Source: Clostridia bacterium | GTDB taxonomy: Bacteria > Bacillota > Clostridia > Oscillospirales > Acutalibacteraceae | Assembly: GCA_017437005.1 (NCBI GenBank) | Contig: JAFSBZ010000014.1 | Span: 62,001-126,000, forward strand | DNA length: 64,000 bases | Reading direction: 5' to 3' | Part shown: in pieces, positions 45,653 through 55,373 of the stretch | Numbering within the stretch: the stretch's first letter is position 1 | Layout of the letters: each line of letters begins with the position of its first letter | Notes under the pieces: generated by a model | Database searches by the model: none | What the model was told of the DNA's origin: nothing | Seen by the model: the letters and a program-made list of their open reading frames with translations, nothing else | Program-made: the position numbers and the translations under genes

Positions 45653-46510
45653 TTATTCGATTGGTGACTTGCGGACAAATAAAACACCCAAGGTATTTGC
45701 GCCGCAGTGTGATGATACTGTACAGCCGGCACGTGTCAAGAACACCTCTTTAAAGATGCCCTTCGACTTAACCTGCTCTACAACAGCATTTACAATATCA
45801 ATATCACAGCCTGCATGAGTTACAAATACACGACTTGTGTCAATGTCAGCAACGTTTTGCAAGCGTTCATCAACATATTCACTTAGCACTTTGCCATAAA
45901 CGCCACGATATTTTTTCCCAACACCCATAACGCCGTTTTTTACCTCAATACAAGGCTTAAGCTTGAGCAAATTTGCGCCAAGCATAGCAAGAGCCGAGCA
46001 ACGTCCACCCTTGTGCAAATATTCAAGACTATCAATAACAAATGATGCATCTACACAGGGCGAAATCCTTTCGAGTTCTGCAACTATATCCTCGGCAACC
46101 ATACCGCTTTTTGCCATTTCAGCCGCTGCAATAACCTGCAAGCCGCCACCTGTAGACAAGTTTTTAGAATCTATAACGTATACGTTTTCAAACTCACTTG
46201 CCGCAAGACAAGCATTGCTGTATGTGGACGACATTGTAGAACTGATTGTAAAATGAATTACAGTATCCCCATTTTTTGTAAGGTCGGCAAAGTAGTCGAT
46301 ACACTCGCCAACGTTAGCGGCTGTTGTTTTAGGTAACTCACCTGTATTTGTGTGGTGGGCATAAATTTCATCGGGGGTAATGTCAATACCGTCACGGTAA
46401 ACCTTATCACCCAATGTTACGCCAAGAGGGATAATCCTTATGTCATATCTTTCTTTAAGCTCGGCGCTTAAATCACAAGTACTATCGCTCGAAATAATAA
46501 TTTTAGCCAT
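45653..46510 (-). CDS. DegV-family fatty-acid-binding protein
   Basis: A 285-aa DegV protein: IIISSDSTCDLSAELKERYDI start, ITPDEIYAHHTNTGELPKTTAAN, and HFTISSTMSSTYSNA in the lipid-binding pocket. Family knowledge: DegV/FakB proteins bind fatty acids for phosphorylation by FakA; no fakA is adjacent. GGAGG precedes ATG at 46510. Confidence 0.92.
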   Translation of the reverse strand: MAKIIISSDSTCDLSAELKERYDIRIIPLGVTLGDKVYRDGIDITPDEIYAHHTNTGELPKTTAANVGECIDYFADLTKNGDTVIHFTISSTMSSTYSNACLAASEFENVYVIDSKNLSTGGGLQVIAAAEMAKSGMVAEDIVAELERISPCVDASFVIDSLEYLHKGGRCSALAMLGANLLKLKPCIEVKNGVMGVGKKYRGVYGKVLSEYVDERLQNVADIDTSRVFVTHAGCDIDIVNAVVEQVKSKGIFKEVFLTRAGCTVSSHCGANTLGVLFVRKSPIE

Positions 46511-46577
46511 AATTTTCCTCCATATTTTTTCTTACCGTAGTATTATAACACCATTCTCTCAATAAAACAATAATTTT

Positions 46578-48434
46578 TTATTTGTAAATAATTGTGTACT
46601 CATACTCGCCCAGCGTTAAGTTACCGTTAGCGTACGGTTTTCCAAATACTTTATTGCAATCTATAAAATCAACAGGAAGGTCAATATCAATGGTATTATT
46701 GCCGCAATTTACTGCAATAAACGCTCTGCCTTTATCGTTTGTTCTGGTATATGCAATTGCTTTATCGGTTGCTAAAACAGTATAAAAATTACCATTTGTA
46801 AACGCTTTACAGTCTTTACGCGCTTTGCCTAAAGCTTTATAAAACTGTAAAAGTTCGGTATTTTCTTGTCCCCAAGGATATGTCGCACGACAAAACGGAT
46901 CGCCATAGCCCTCTACACCCGCTTCATCACCGTAAAAAAGCGAAGGTACGCCAGGCAATGTATACTGAATAACCGCGGCAACCTTTAGTCGCTTTACACC
47001 ATTGGCATATTCATACCGAGAAAGCTTTTGCTGTGACTGCCAAGCGCGGTCTCCAATAAAACTGTCATTTTTTCCAAGCATAGTAAGAACTCGGGCAGTA
47101 TCGTGGGTTCCAAGATGGTTCATAAGTGTATCTACCGAGCATTTAGGGTAATTTTCTAACACGGTATGCACGGTTTCAGAAAGCGCAGCACCACCGCCGA
47201 ACTTTACAAAATCAATTATAGCGTTTGCAAACGGATAGTTCATAACGCTGTCAAGCTGTGAACCTCTTAAAAATTTACGACGTGCGCCATAGCTTATTTT
47301 ATTGCTTGCATCCTCCCACACCTCGCCTAAAATAAAAGCGTCGGGATTTTCGCTTTTTACAGCTATACGCAATTTATCTAAAAACCTATCGGGCAATTCA
47401 TCGGCAACATCAAGACGCCAACCTCCGATACCAAGCTTAAGATATTTTTTTAATATTCCATTTTCACCGGTTATATAATCGGTAAAGCTATTATTGTCCT
47501 CGTTTGTTTCGGGTAAAGTTTTCACACCCCACCAAGCATCATAGCCATTGGGATAATCGTAAAACTTAAACCATTCTTTGTAAGGGGAACTATAATCCTG
47601 ATATGCGCCACCCGTACCATAACGACCTGTACGGTTAAAATAAATACTATCATCACCAGTATGTGAAAAAACACCGTCAAGAATAACCTTTATTCCCTGC
47701 TTTTTTGCCGCTTTACAAAGATTTACAAGATCTTGATTCTCCCCAAGCAGCATATCTATTTTTTCATAGTTTGCCGTGTTATAACGGTGGTTTGAGTGCG
47801 CTTCAAATATAGGATTAAGATAAATACAGGTGACTCCTAATTCATTAAGATACGTCAGCTTTTGCTCTATACCCTTTAAATCGCCACCGTAATAATCATT
47901 GCCCAAAGAACATGGACCGTTGTTTTGGCGATATTCGGGTTGTCGGCCCCAGTCATTGCATATGAATCGGTCGGTTGGAATATTGCTCTTTGGAGTCCCC
48001 GAATTATAAAATCTATCGGGAAAAATCTGATATATAAGCCCACCCTTTAACCAATCGGGAGTAGTAAAGGCTTTATCATAAACAGTAAGCTGAAAGCGCT
48101 CGCCCTCTGACTGTGACACCACACCAAGCCCACACTCTGCTTTTATAACAAAAAACTGACCGTGAGCGCTGGTATAACGAAAGTCATACCAGTAAAGACC
48201 TTCTGTCGTGGTAATTTCACATTCAAAAAACTGATAATCTTCTATCCACTCGGCAGGAGTCATTTTTATTTCTGACACAAAGCTATCATTATCATTTTTC
48301 ATTCGCAAAAATACTTCGTAACACCGTGCATCCTTATGCAACAATAGCCGTAGCCGCAGATTTTCACCTGCGGGTACGGCTCCAAGACGAGAACGATATA
48401 AGTTGTTTCGCGAATCGTATGGGTAATAGTTCAT
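46578..48434 (-). CDS. Glycoside hydrolase family 13 alpha-glucan hydrolase (amylase/neopullulanase type)
   Basis: A 618-aa protein without signal peptide, so cytoplasmic. N-terminal beta domain (about 1-125, CBM34-like place), GH13 barrel with LDGVFSHTG (region I), GWRLDVADE with nucleophile Asp (II), ILGEVWED with acid Glu (III) and LGTHDTAR (IV; canonical NHDT is replaced by THDT). It would cut alpha-1,4 or alpha-1,6 glucan bonds in glycogen or maltodextrin. It starts just past the glgP stop (ATG 48434, stop ends 48436), so translation is coupled. Confidence 0.92.
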   Translation of the reverse strand: MNYYPYDSRNNLYRSRLGAVPAGENLRLRLLLHKDARCYEVFLRMKNDNDSFVSEIKMTPAEWIEDYQFFECEITTTEGLYWYDFRYTSAHGQFFVIKAECGLGVVSQSEGERFQLTVYDKAFTTPDWLKGGLIYQIFPDRFYNSGTPKSNIPTDRFICNDWGRQPEYRQNNGPCSLGNDYYGGDLKGIEQKLTYLNELGVTCIYLNPIFEAHSNHRYNTANYEKIDMLLGENQDLVNLCKAAKKQGIKVILDGVFSHTGDDSIYFNRTGRYGTGGAYQDYSSPYKEWFKFYDYPNGYDAWWGVKTLPETNEDNNSFTDYITGENGILKKYLKLGIGGWRLDVADELPDRFLDKLRIAVKSENPDAFILGEVWEDASNKISYGARRKFLRGSQLDSVMNYPFANAIIDFVKFGGGAALSETVHTVLENYPKCSVDTLMNHLGTHDTARVLTMLGKNDSFIGDRAWQSQQKLSRYEYANGVKRLKVAAVIQYTLPGVPSLFYGDEAGVEGYGDPFCRATYPWGQENTELLQFYKALGKARKDCKAFTNGNFYTVLATDKAIAYTRTNDKGRAFIAVNCGNNTIDIDLPVDFIDCNKVFGKPYANGNLTLGEYEYTIIYK

Positions 48435-48435
48435 A

Positions 48436-50838
48436 TTATTTCACTTTATCCAAATGCCAGATATTCTTTGCGTAGTCATTTATTGAACGGTCGGCAGCAA
48501 AAATACCTGATGCAGCAATATTAGTAAGTGACATTTTATTCCAAATTTCAGGTTTAGTATAAAGCTCCATTGCCTTTTTATGCGCTTCGCAATAGTCGGC
48601 ATAATCAGCAAGTGCCATATAGGTGTCAACATTTTTAAGAGTGTTGTAAATATTGTCAAACTGCTTACCGTTAATGCCTTTGCCGATAAAATCAAGCGCA
48701 TGACGTAAATCAGAGTTATTGTTATAATACTGCATAGGATTATAACCCGTTTTTTGTATTTTTAAAACCTCGGGTGTTTGCATACCAAAAATTATTATAT
48801 TGTCGTCACCAACCGCTGAATGTATTTCAACGTTAGCACCGTCATCGGTACCGAGTGTTACCGCGCCGTTCATCATAAATTTCATATTACCTGTGCCGCT
48901 GGCCTCGGTAGAAGCAAGTGAAATTTGTTCACTTATTTCGGCCGCAGGTATCATAAGCTCGGCAAGTGTTACGCGGTAGTCTTCGAGGAAAAGCACCTTT
49001 AATTTATCATTAACTGCTCTATCATTATTAATAATTTCAGACAATTTGTAAATCATCTGAATTATCTCTTTTGCAAAAAGATAACCGGGAGCTGCCTTTG
49101 CGCCAAAAATATATGTCTTTGGTGTAAATGGCGCATTAGGATTATTTTTAAGATACAAATAATCGGTAATTATGTGCAAAGCATTCATATGCTGACGTTT
49201 GTATTCGTGCAAACGTTTAACCTGCATATCAACTACAGAATCAGGATTAATGCTAATGCCCATATTTTGCTTTACATAGTTTGCAAGGCGCACTTTATTA
49301 CCGTGTTTAATCTCGGCAAGTCTATCAAGAACCGTTTTGTCATCAGCAAATGCCATAAGTTTTTCAAGCTTTGAAGCATCCTTAATAAATCCGTCGCCGA
49401 TAAGCTCGGTTAAAAATGCGGTAAGCTCGGGGTTTGCTTGACAAAGCCATCTACGATGAGCAATACCGTTTGTAACGTTGGTAAACTTATCGGGTGTCAT
49501 TTTATAATAATCATTAAATAGCTGATCTTTAATGATATCGCTATGAAGCTTTGAAACACCGTTTACTGTGTGCGATGCCGCAACACAAAGATTTGCCATA
49601 CGAACTACACCGCCCGAAATAATTGCAGTGCGCTCAGCAAGCGCAAAATCACCCGTTTTAGAAATAACCTCTTCGCGATATCTACGGTCAATTTCCTGAA
49701 CAATTTGGAAAATACGTGGCATTCTTTCTTTAAAAAGACTTACCTGCCAGCATTCAAGTGCCTCAGCCATAATGGTGTGATTGGTATATGCTACCGTGCG
49801 TGTTACCAAATCCCACGCCTTTTCCCAAGAGTAGCCACATTCATCCAAAAGCAATCGCATAAGCTCGGGTATAGCGAGTGTTGGGTGGGTATCGTTTATA
49901 TGAATTGCTACCTTATCGGGTAGATTTTCAAGGGTGTTGTATTTGCGCATATGACGGTTAAGAATATCCTGTACCGAAGCTGATACAAGGAAATACTGCT
50001 GGCGAAGACGAAGTGACTTGCCCTCGGGATGCTTATCCTCGGGGTAAAGTATTTTTGAAATAGCCTCGGCAGATGCGCGCTGCTCGATAGCACGTACAAA
50101 ATCACCTTGACTAAATGCCGACATATCAAAATCCTGACACTCGGCGCTCCACAAACGCAATACATTTACGGTTTTACCGTCTTTACCCGCGCATTTAAGG
50201 TCATAAGGCATAGCACGAACATTATGATAATCCTTGTGCTCAACATGGTGGTAGTTGTTATCCCACCATTCATCAATATAACCGTCGAAATGAACGTCTA
50301 CCGCTGAATGTGGACGTTGCTCAAGCCAAACCTCGCCACCGGGTAGCCAAAAATCAGGCATTTCAGTCTGCCAACCGTCAACCAACTTTTGACGGAAGAT
50401 GCCAAGCTCGTACTTGATGCAGTAACCCATAGCAGAATAACTGCTGCTTGAAAGACCGTCAAGGAAGCAAGCCGCAAGACGACCAAGACCGCCGTTACCA
50501 AGACCTGCGTCCGGCTCTAACTCAAACAAATTATCAAGATTTACCTTATAGCTTTTAAGCGCCTTGCGCATAGTTTCTGTTAGGTCAAGGTTGTAAAGGT
50601 TATTCTTTAAAGAGCGACCCATTAAAAATTCCATACTCAAATAATATATGGTTTTGCTTTCTTGCTCATCTACCGCCTTTTTAAACTGAGTCTTGCGCTC
50701 ACCCATAATATCAAGCAGTACAAGAACAGTAGCCTTGTAAAAAATATCGTCAGATGCTTGTTCGGGTGTTACGCCGAAATTGTGAGAAAGCTTTTTTTCA
50801 AGCATTTCTTTAAGTGCTGTAATGGTATATTTTGTCAT
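48436..50838 (-). CDS. glgP: Glycogen/maltodextrin phosphorylase
   Basis: An 800-aa GT35 enzyme releasing glucose-1-phosphate from alpha-glucans. Seen: YYLSMEFLMGRSL, GLGNGGLGRLAACFLDGL, AIHINDTHPTLAIPELMR, VVDMQVKRLHEYKRQ and the PLP site EASGTGNMKFMMNGAVTLGT with the cofactor Lys. ATG at 50838 follows GGAG. First gene of the glgP-GH13 operon; phosphoglucomutase (4.2 kb) would take up its product. Confidence 0.96.
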   Translation of the reverse strand: MTKYTITALKEMLEKKLSHNFGVTPEQASDDIFYKATVLVLLDIMGERKTQFKKAVDEQESKTIYYLSMEFLMGRSLKNNLYNLDLTETMRKALKSYKVNLDNLFELEPDAGLGNGGLGRLAACFLDGLSSSSYSAMGYCIKYELGIFRQKLVDGWQTEMPDFWLPGGEVWLEQRPHSAVDVHFDGYIDEWWDNNYHHVEHKDYHNVRAMPYDLKCAGKDGKTVNVLRLWSAECQDFDMSAFSQGDFVRAIEQRASAEAISKILYPEDKHPEGKSLRLRQQYFLVSASVQDILNRHMRKYNTLENLPDKVAIHINDTHPTLAIPELMRLLLDECGYSWEKAWDLVTRTVAYTNHTIMAEALECWQVSLFKERMPRIFQIVQEIDRRYREEVISKTGDFALAERTAIISGGVVRMANLCVAASHTVNGVSKLHSDIIKDQLFNDYYKMTPDKFTNVTNGIAHRRWLCQANPELTAFLTELIGDGFIKDASKLEKLMAFADDKTVLDRLAEIKHGNKVRLANYVKQNMGISINPDSVVDMQVKRLHEYKRQHMNALHIITDYLYLKNNPNAPFTPKTYIFGAKAAPGYLFAKEIIQMIYKLSEIINNDRAVNDKLKVLFLEDYRVTLAELMIPAAEISEQISLASTEASGTGNMKFMMNGAVTLGTDDGANVEIHSAVGDDNIIIFGMQTPEVLKIQKTGYNPMQYYNNNSDLRHALDFIGKGINGKQFDNIYNTLKNVDTYMALADYADYCEAHKKAMELYTKPEIWNKMSLTNIAASGIFAADRSINDYAKNIWHLDKVK

Positions 50839-51150
50839 AATAACATCTCCATAAAAAGATATATTTTTCTTATTTTATTATTTACATTATTATAATACAA
50901 TATTCTTAACGTATTTTCAAGTGTTACTTAAGTAAATATTTATGGCATTTTTTAGGCATTTTATACAAAAAGACTTTAAAAAATGTTTTTTTATCAAGTA
51001 AATTTATGCAATTTTTACATATTTTTATACTTTTTTGCTTTTAACACAGTTTTATATTTATAAATTATGTCATTTTTTTGTTGAATATTAAAGCTAAAAT
51101 ATGGTATTATTTTAAAGATGAACAAAACGCGTAAAATAAGGTTATGAAAA
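50839..51150. other. AT-rich divergent intergenic region (312 bp)
   Basis: No ORF or RNA seen. It holds the glgP promoter on the minus strand (TTGAAA 50920-50915, 17-base spacer, TATTAT 50897-50892) and, on the plus strand, a candidate promoter for the DUF2156 operon (TTGAAT 51081-51086, 18-base spacer, TATTAT 51105-51110). The rest is T/A-rich with no clear repeats. Confidence 0.6.
50892..50920 (-). promoter_or_regulatory. Promoter of glgP operon
   Basis: Minus strand TTGAAA (50920-50915), 17-base spacer, TATTAT (50897-50892); leader of about 50 bases. Confidence 0.5.
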
Positions 51151-52032
51151 ATGGAATTTAAAAAGATAGAACTTTGTGATAAAGAAATATTATCTCCTTT
51201 TTTACAAAACGCAAACGAACTCACCTGTGAGATAAGCTTTGTAAATCTGCTTTTATGGCAACCGCTTTACAACAATTGCTACTGCATAGAAGACGGCATA
51301 CTTTACCTTAAATCGTATGACGATAACATTGTAACCTATAGCCTGCCTTTTGGCAATATTGCAATCGGATTTAAAAAAATTGTAGAGCATACAGGCAAGC
51401 CCTACCCTGATATATGGGCGCAGGAGGGCGAGCGTTTTAACGAATTTAAAAAGCTTTACGGTAAATACTACGATATTTACGAAAGCCGTAACGAATTTGA
51501 CTACATTTATAATTCTTTAGACCTTATAAATCTTTCAGGCAAAAAATACCATTCAAAGCGCAACCATATATCCGCTTTTTCTAAACAGTTTAATTGGCGC
51601 TATGAGGATATTACAAGCAATAATATCGAGCTCGTTAAAGAATGTGCAAAAATATGGTACTCACAAAATACTGACCGTATGGATGACGAGCTAAAAACCG
51701 AAATGCAGGGCGTAAATCTTATGCTTGATAATATGGAGTATCTTGAGATTAAGGGTGGCGCAATTATCATAGACGATAAGGTTGTTGCCTTTACATTAGG
51801 TTCAAAAATTAATTCTCAAATTTATAACATTCACGCCGAAAAAGCCCTTTCGGGATACGACGGTGCATACACAGTAATTAACCGTGAATTTACCGAAAAA
51901 AATTTAAGCGGCTACAAATATATAAACCGTGAAGATGATTTAGGGTTAGAGGGACTACGTCGTTCAAAGCTTTCATACAAGCCCGCAATATTACTGCCAA
52001 AATACATCTGCACAAAAAAGGAAAACCTATGA
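51151..52032 (+). CDS. DUF2156 / phosphatidylglycerol lysyltransferase C-terminal-like protein
   Basis: A 293-aa soluble protein with the tandem-GNAT-like fold of DUF2156 (CEISFVNLLLWQPLY..., DLINLSGKKYHSKRNHISAF..., YTVINREFTEKNLSGYKYINREDDLGLEGLRRSKLSY). Related domains transfer aminoacyl groups to lipids (MprF) or may act in cell-wall modification; the substrate here is unknown. It overlaps the following GNAT gene by 4 bases, so they are co-translated. AAGG precedes ATG at 51151. Confidence 0.8.
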   Translation: MEFKKIELCDKEILSPFLQNANELTCEISFVNLLLWQPLYNNCYCIEDGILYLKSYDDNIVTYSLPFGNIAIGFKKIVEHTGKPYPDIWAQEGERFNEFKKLYGKYYDIYESRNEFDYIYNSLDLINLSGKKYHSKRNHISAFSKQFNWRYEDITSNNIELVKECAKIWYSQNTDRMDDELKTEMQGVNLMLDNMEYLEIKGGAIIIDDKVVAFTLGSKINSQIYNIHAEKALSGYDGAYTVINREFTEKNLSGYKYINREDDLGLEGLRRSKLSYKPAILLPKYICTKKENL

Positions 52033-52532
52033 CAAAAAGACAACAATGCGAAAGGCTTTATAATTCCGCTTTTGGCGAAGACAGTGAATTTGACACAATG
52101 CTGTTTGACATGTTTTTTGATTATATTGAAACACTTGAAATTGATGGCATAATTGCCGCCATGTACTTTAAAATTCCTTGTGTTTTAAATCAAAAAGGCA
52201 AACGGTCAAGGGCATACTATATTTATGCAGTAACCACCCATAAAGATTTTCGTCACAAAGGACTTATGAGCAGGCTTTTTAAAGATACACAGCTTGAAAA
52301 AGACACACTTTATTTTTTAAAACCGTCAAGCGAAGGCGTTATACCCTTTTACAATCAGGCAGGGTTTAAACAAATTATCGGGACGCGCGATATAACCGAT
52401 GCGGTAATTGAGGTGGACGATAATTTCAAAAAATTGTCCGATTTATGCGATAAACCGAACAACACCTACCCTATTATGATAAAGGGTATTACGACAATAA
52501 ACAAATTAACTTTTGAATATACTTTAGAGTAA
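52029..52532 (+). CDS. GNAT-family acetyltransferase
   Basis: A 167-aa protein with the acetyl-CoA motif YAVTTHKDFRHKGLMSRLFK and a later IPFYNQAGFKQI strand, both GNAT features. It begins within the stop region of the DUF2156 gene (4-base overlap). Substrate unknown. Followed after 12 bases by the mannosidase, likely one operon. Confidence 0.8.
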   Translation: MTKRQQCERLYNSAFGEDSEFDTMLFDMFFDYIETLEIDGIIAAMYFKIPCVLNQKGKRSRAYYIYAVTTHKDFRHKGLMSRLFKDTQLEKDTLYFLKPSSEGVIPFYNQAGFKQIIGTRDITDAVIEVDDNFKKLSDLCDKPNNTYPIMIKGITTINKLTFEYTLE

Positions 52533-52544
52533 GGAGAAATAACT

Positions 52545-55022
52545 ATGGCTAAAAAAACCTATATCATTTGTAATGCGCATTTAGACCCCATTTGGCAATG
52601 GGAATGGGAGGAAGGCGCCGCCGAAGCGCTATCGACATTTCGTATAGCGGCTGACTTTTGCGAGCAGTACGAGGATTACATATTTTGTCATAACGAGGTT
52701 TTGCTTTACGATTGGATAGAGCAATTCGACCCCGAGCTTTTTGCACGTATACAAACGCTTGTAGAAAAGGGCAAATGGCATATTATGGGCGGCTGGCACG
52801 TGCAACCCGACTGCAATATGCCATCGGGTGAAAGCTTTGTACGTCAAATGCTTTCGGGCAGAAAATATTTTTTAGAAAAGTTTAATAAAGTGCCGCACGT
52901 TGCCATTAACTTTGACTCTTTTGGTCACAGCCGCGGTCTTGTTCAAATTATGGCAAAAAGCGGTTATAAGGGTTACGTACATATGCGCCCACAGCCACAG
53001 CATTTAACAATGCCAGCCAACGATTACACCTGGGTAGGTTATGACGGCTCAAAAATTGTGGGTATGCGTCCTCACGGATGGTACAGCACACCAAAAGGCC
53101 ATGCCGCCGAGTACATAAACGCAACCGTTAATCAATGTCCCGATGGCGATATAAATATGCGACTTTGGGGTATTGGTAACCACGGCGGCGGCCCATCTAA
53201 AAAAGACCTTGATGACCTTATTGTTCTTAAAAAAGAATTAAAAGAAAAGGATATTGACCTTATACACTCCACACCCGAACAATACCTTGCCGAAACAATT
53301 AAGCACCACGATTTACCCGAGGTGCATCATAGCCTTTGGTGTTGGGCAGTAGGTTGTTATACATCACAAATACGTGTAAAACAAAAGCACAGAGCGGCCG
53401 AAAATATATATTACCTTACCGAAATTATGTGTTCACACGCGGCAAACGAAGGTCTTATGGAATATCCGTTTAAAGAGCTCGCTGATGCTATGTACGACAT
53501 TATGACGGTAGAATTTCACGATGTTTTACCCGGTTCTTCTATACAGCCTGCCGAAGAAATGGGTATTCGTATGATGGATCACGCTATCGAGATTTTAACC
53601 CGTCTTAAAGCAAAGGCATTCTTTGCTTTAGCAGGCGGACAGACAAAAGCGGATCCCGACAAAATACCGATTTTTGTTTACAACCCTTATCCTTACGAAA
53701 TTACCGAGGATATTACCTGTGAATTTAACCTTTGGGACCAAGACCGCAACCTCTACTTTATGAAACCTGTAATTTATGACAAAAACAAAAATATCATTCC
53801 ATCACAATGCGAAAAAGAATATAGCACTATTCCTATCAACTGGCGAAAACGTGTTGTGTTCCGCGCTACGCTTGCTCCAATGACACTTAATCGTTTTGAT
53901 TGCGGATTTGAAACATTACCCGAACGTCCTGCACTTAAAGCATCCGAAGAAAATGGATATTTCATACTTAACCGCGGCGGCACAACCGTAAAAGTCAACA
54001 CCGCAACAGGTCTTGTTGACCAATATGTCAAGGGCGGTAAAAACTATGTTGAAGGTTCAGCATTTGGTCTTGAAGTATTTAATGACGACTTTGACCCATG
54101 GGGTATGAATGTTACTTCGTTTAAGGAAAAGTTGGGCGAATTTAAGCTTTTATCCCCCAATGAAGCCAAAGAGTTTTTATATCTTGAAAACGAGATTCCA
54201 TCAGTACATATCATTGAAGACGGCGACGTACAAACAATTGTAGAAGCTGTGTTTGGCTACAAAAATTCTTATGCCATTGTTAAATATATTTTGGGTGAAA
54301 ACGGTGAACTTAGAATTGACGTTCGCGTTAACTGGGGCGAAAAACAGCGAATGCTACGCCTTAATATACCAACCTCACTTAAAAACAGCGTTTGCGTTGG
54401 CGAACAGCCTTATGGTGAAGAACAGCTTAAAGACGATTTTGAAGAAAATGTATCGCAAAAATACATCACTGTATCTAACGATACCGACTGCCTTACAGCA
54501 ATTAACAACGGTATTTATGCTTCTTGCTTTGATAGTAAATCGGGCACTCTAAAGTATACACTTTTACGCTCGGCATCGTACTGCGCGCATCCGGTTGATG
54601 ACCGTGTGGTTATGCCACAAGACCGATATATGCCATATATCGAACAGGGCGAGCGCGACTTTAGCTTTTTGTTTACTGTTGGTAAAAACGAGGTTATTAA
54701 ACCCCTTGTTTCGCGAAAGGCTCAGCATTTTAATATGAAGCCGATGGCGCTTTCATTCTACCCGACGGGTGTGGGCTGCTTGCCACAATCTCCGCTTAAA
54801 TTAAATGATACTGACGTTATTACAATAAACGCGTTTAAAAAGGCAGACTGCGGTGACGGATATATAATAAGACTATTTAACCCAACACCTAATGCGCAAG
54901 GCTGTAAATTAAGTTTTTACGATACCGAAACAGAATTACAATTTGGCAAATACGAAATCAAAACCATAAGATACTCGGGCGGTAAATTAACCGAAGACAG
55001 CCTTATGGAAGGTTTAATCTAA
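52545..55022 (+). CDS. Glycoside hydrolase family 38 alpha-mannosidase
   Basis: An 825-aa protein without signal peptide. The GH38 catalytic domain has NAHLDPIWQWEWEEG (zinc His and Asp), the nucleophile region NFDSFGHSRG and a zinc His in GNHGGGPSKKD; a long C-terminal beta domain follows. It should release mannose from alpha-mannosides in the cytoplasm. AAGGAG precedes ATG at 52545. It is the third gene of an operon with a DUF2156 protein and a GNAT. Confidence 0.92.
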   Translation: MAKKTYIICNAHLDPIWQWEWEEGAAEALSTFRIAADFCEQYEDYIFCHNEVLLYDWIEQFDPELFARIQTLVEKGKWHIMGGWHVQPDCNMPSGESFVRQMLSGRKYFLEKFNKVPHVAINFDSFGHSRGLVQIMAKSGYKGYVHMRPQPQHLTMPANDYTWVGYDGSKIVGMRPHGWYSTPKGHAAEYINATVNQCPDGDINMRLWGIGNHGGGPSKKDLDDLIVLKKELKEKDIDLIHSTPEQYLAETIKHHDLPEVHHSLWCWAVGCYTSQIRVKQKHRAAENIYYLTEIMCSHAANEGLMEYPFKELADAMYDIMTVEFHDVLPGSSIQPAEEMGIRMMDHAIEILTRLKAKAFFALAGGQTKADPDKIPIFVYNPYPYEITEDITCEFNLWDQDRNLYFMKPVIYDKNKNIIPSQCEKEYSTIPINWRKRVVFRATLAPMTLNRFDCGFETLPERPALKASEENGYFILNRGGTTVKVNTATGLVDQYVKGGKNYVEGSAFGLEVFNDDFDPWGMNVTSFKEKLGEFKLLSPNEAKEFLYLENEIPSVHIIEDGDVQTIVEAVFGYKNSYAIVKYILGENGELRIDVRVNWGEKQRMLRLNIPTSLKNSVCVGEQPYGEEQLKDDFEENVSQKYITVSNDTDCLTAINNGIYASCFDSKSGTLKYTLLRSASYCAHPVDDRVVMPQDRYMPYIEQGERDFSFLFTVGKNEVIKPLVSRKAQHFNMKPMALSFYPTGVGCLPQSPLKLNDTDVITINAFKKADCGDGYIIRLFNPTPNAQGCKLSFYDTETELQFGKYEIKTIRYSGGKLTEDSLMEGLI

Positions 55023-55273
55023 TCATAACTACCGACTATGGCTGGACTGAAAGTCCACCGAATAATCTGCCTTTTGCAAAAGCGCCCTACTGCCGTATAT
55101 ACGGCAATCAGCCTCCATCTGATGAGGGAGGTGGATTTTTGCCACAAGGCAAAAAGACGGAGGGAGAGAAATAATATTAACAAACTACCCCTCAGTCAAC
55201 TTCGTTGACAGCTCCCCTGACAAGTGGAGCCGACCACTGCGGCGGGATTGCTCACCGGCAAAAGCCTCTTTGG

Positions 55274-55296
55274 AACCACACGCTTAGCGTGTGGTT
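55274..55296 (+). terminator. Hairpin possibly ending the mannosidase operon
   Basis: AACCACACGCT pairs with AGCGTGTGGTT (11 bp), followed by TTCG; weak T-tract. Confidence 0.45.
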
Positions 55297-55310
55297 TTCG
55301 TTATACAACA

Positions 55311-55342
55311 AAAAACGGCGAGGAAATTTCCTCGCCGTTTTT
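55311..55342 (-). terminator. Terminator after the BspA-like dockerin gene
   Basis: AAAAACGGCGAGGAAA pairs with TTTCCTCGCCGTTTTT; a strong, symmetrical stem that can act on both strands. Confidence 0.8.
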
Positions 55343-55373
55343 ATTGTTATCCGTAAAATATGCATTGTTTATG

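Larger units (their letters stand above)
55023..55373. repeat. Intergenic region of palindromic repeats (351 bp)
   Basis: No ORF. In order: GGACT-GAAA-GTCC (about 55043-55055), a TGCCGTATATACGGCA palindrome (about 55073-55088), a CCTCC/GGAGG hairpin near 55110-55130, TTTTTGCC/GGCAAAAA (about 55136-55155), a block CCTCAGTCAACTTCGTTGAC... with self-complementary ends (55191-55235), and AACCACACGCT/AGCGTGTGGTT (55274-55296). These look like nested short palindromic elements common in gut Clostridia (recognition is from memory). Confidence 0.55.
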
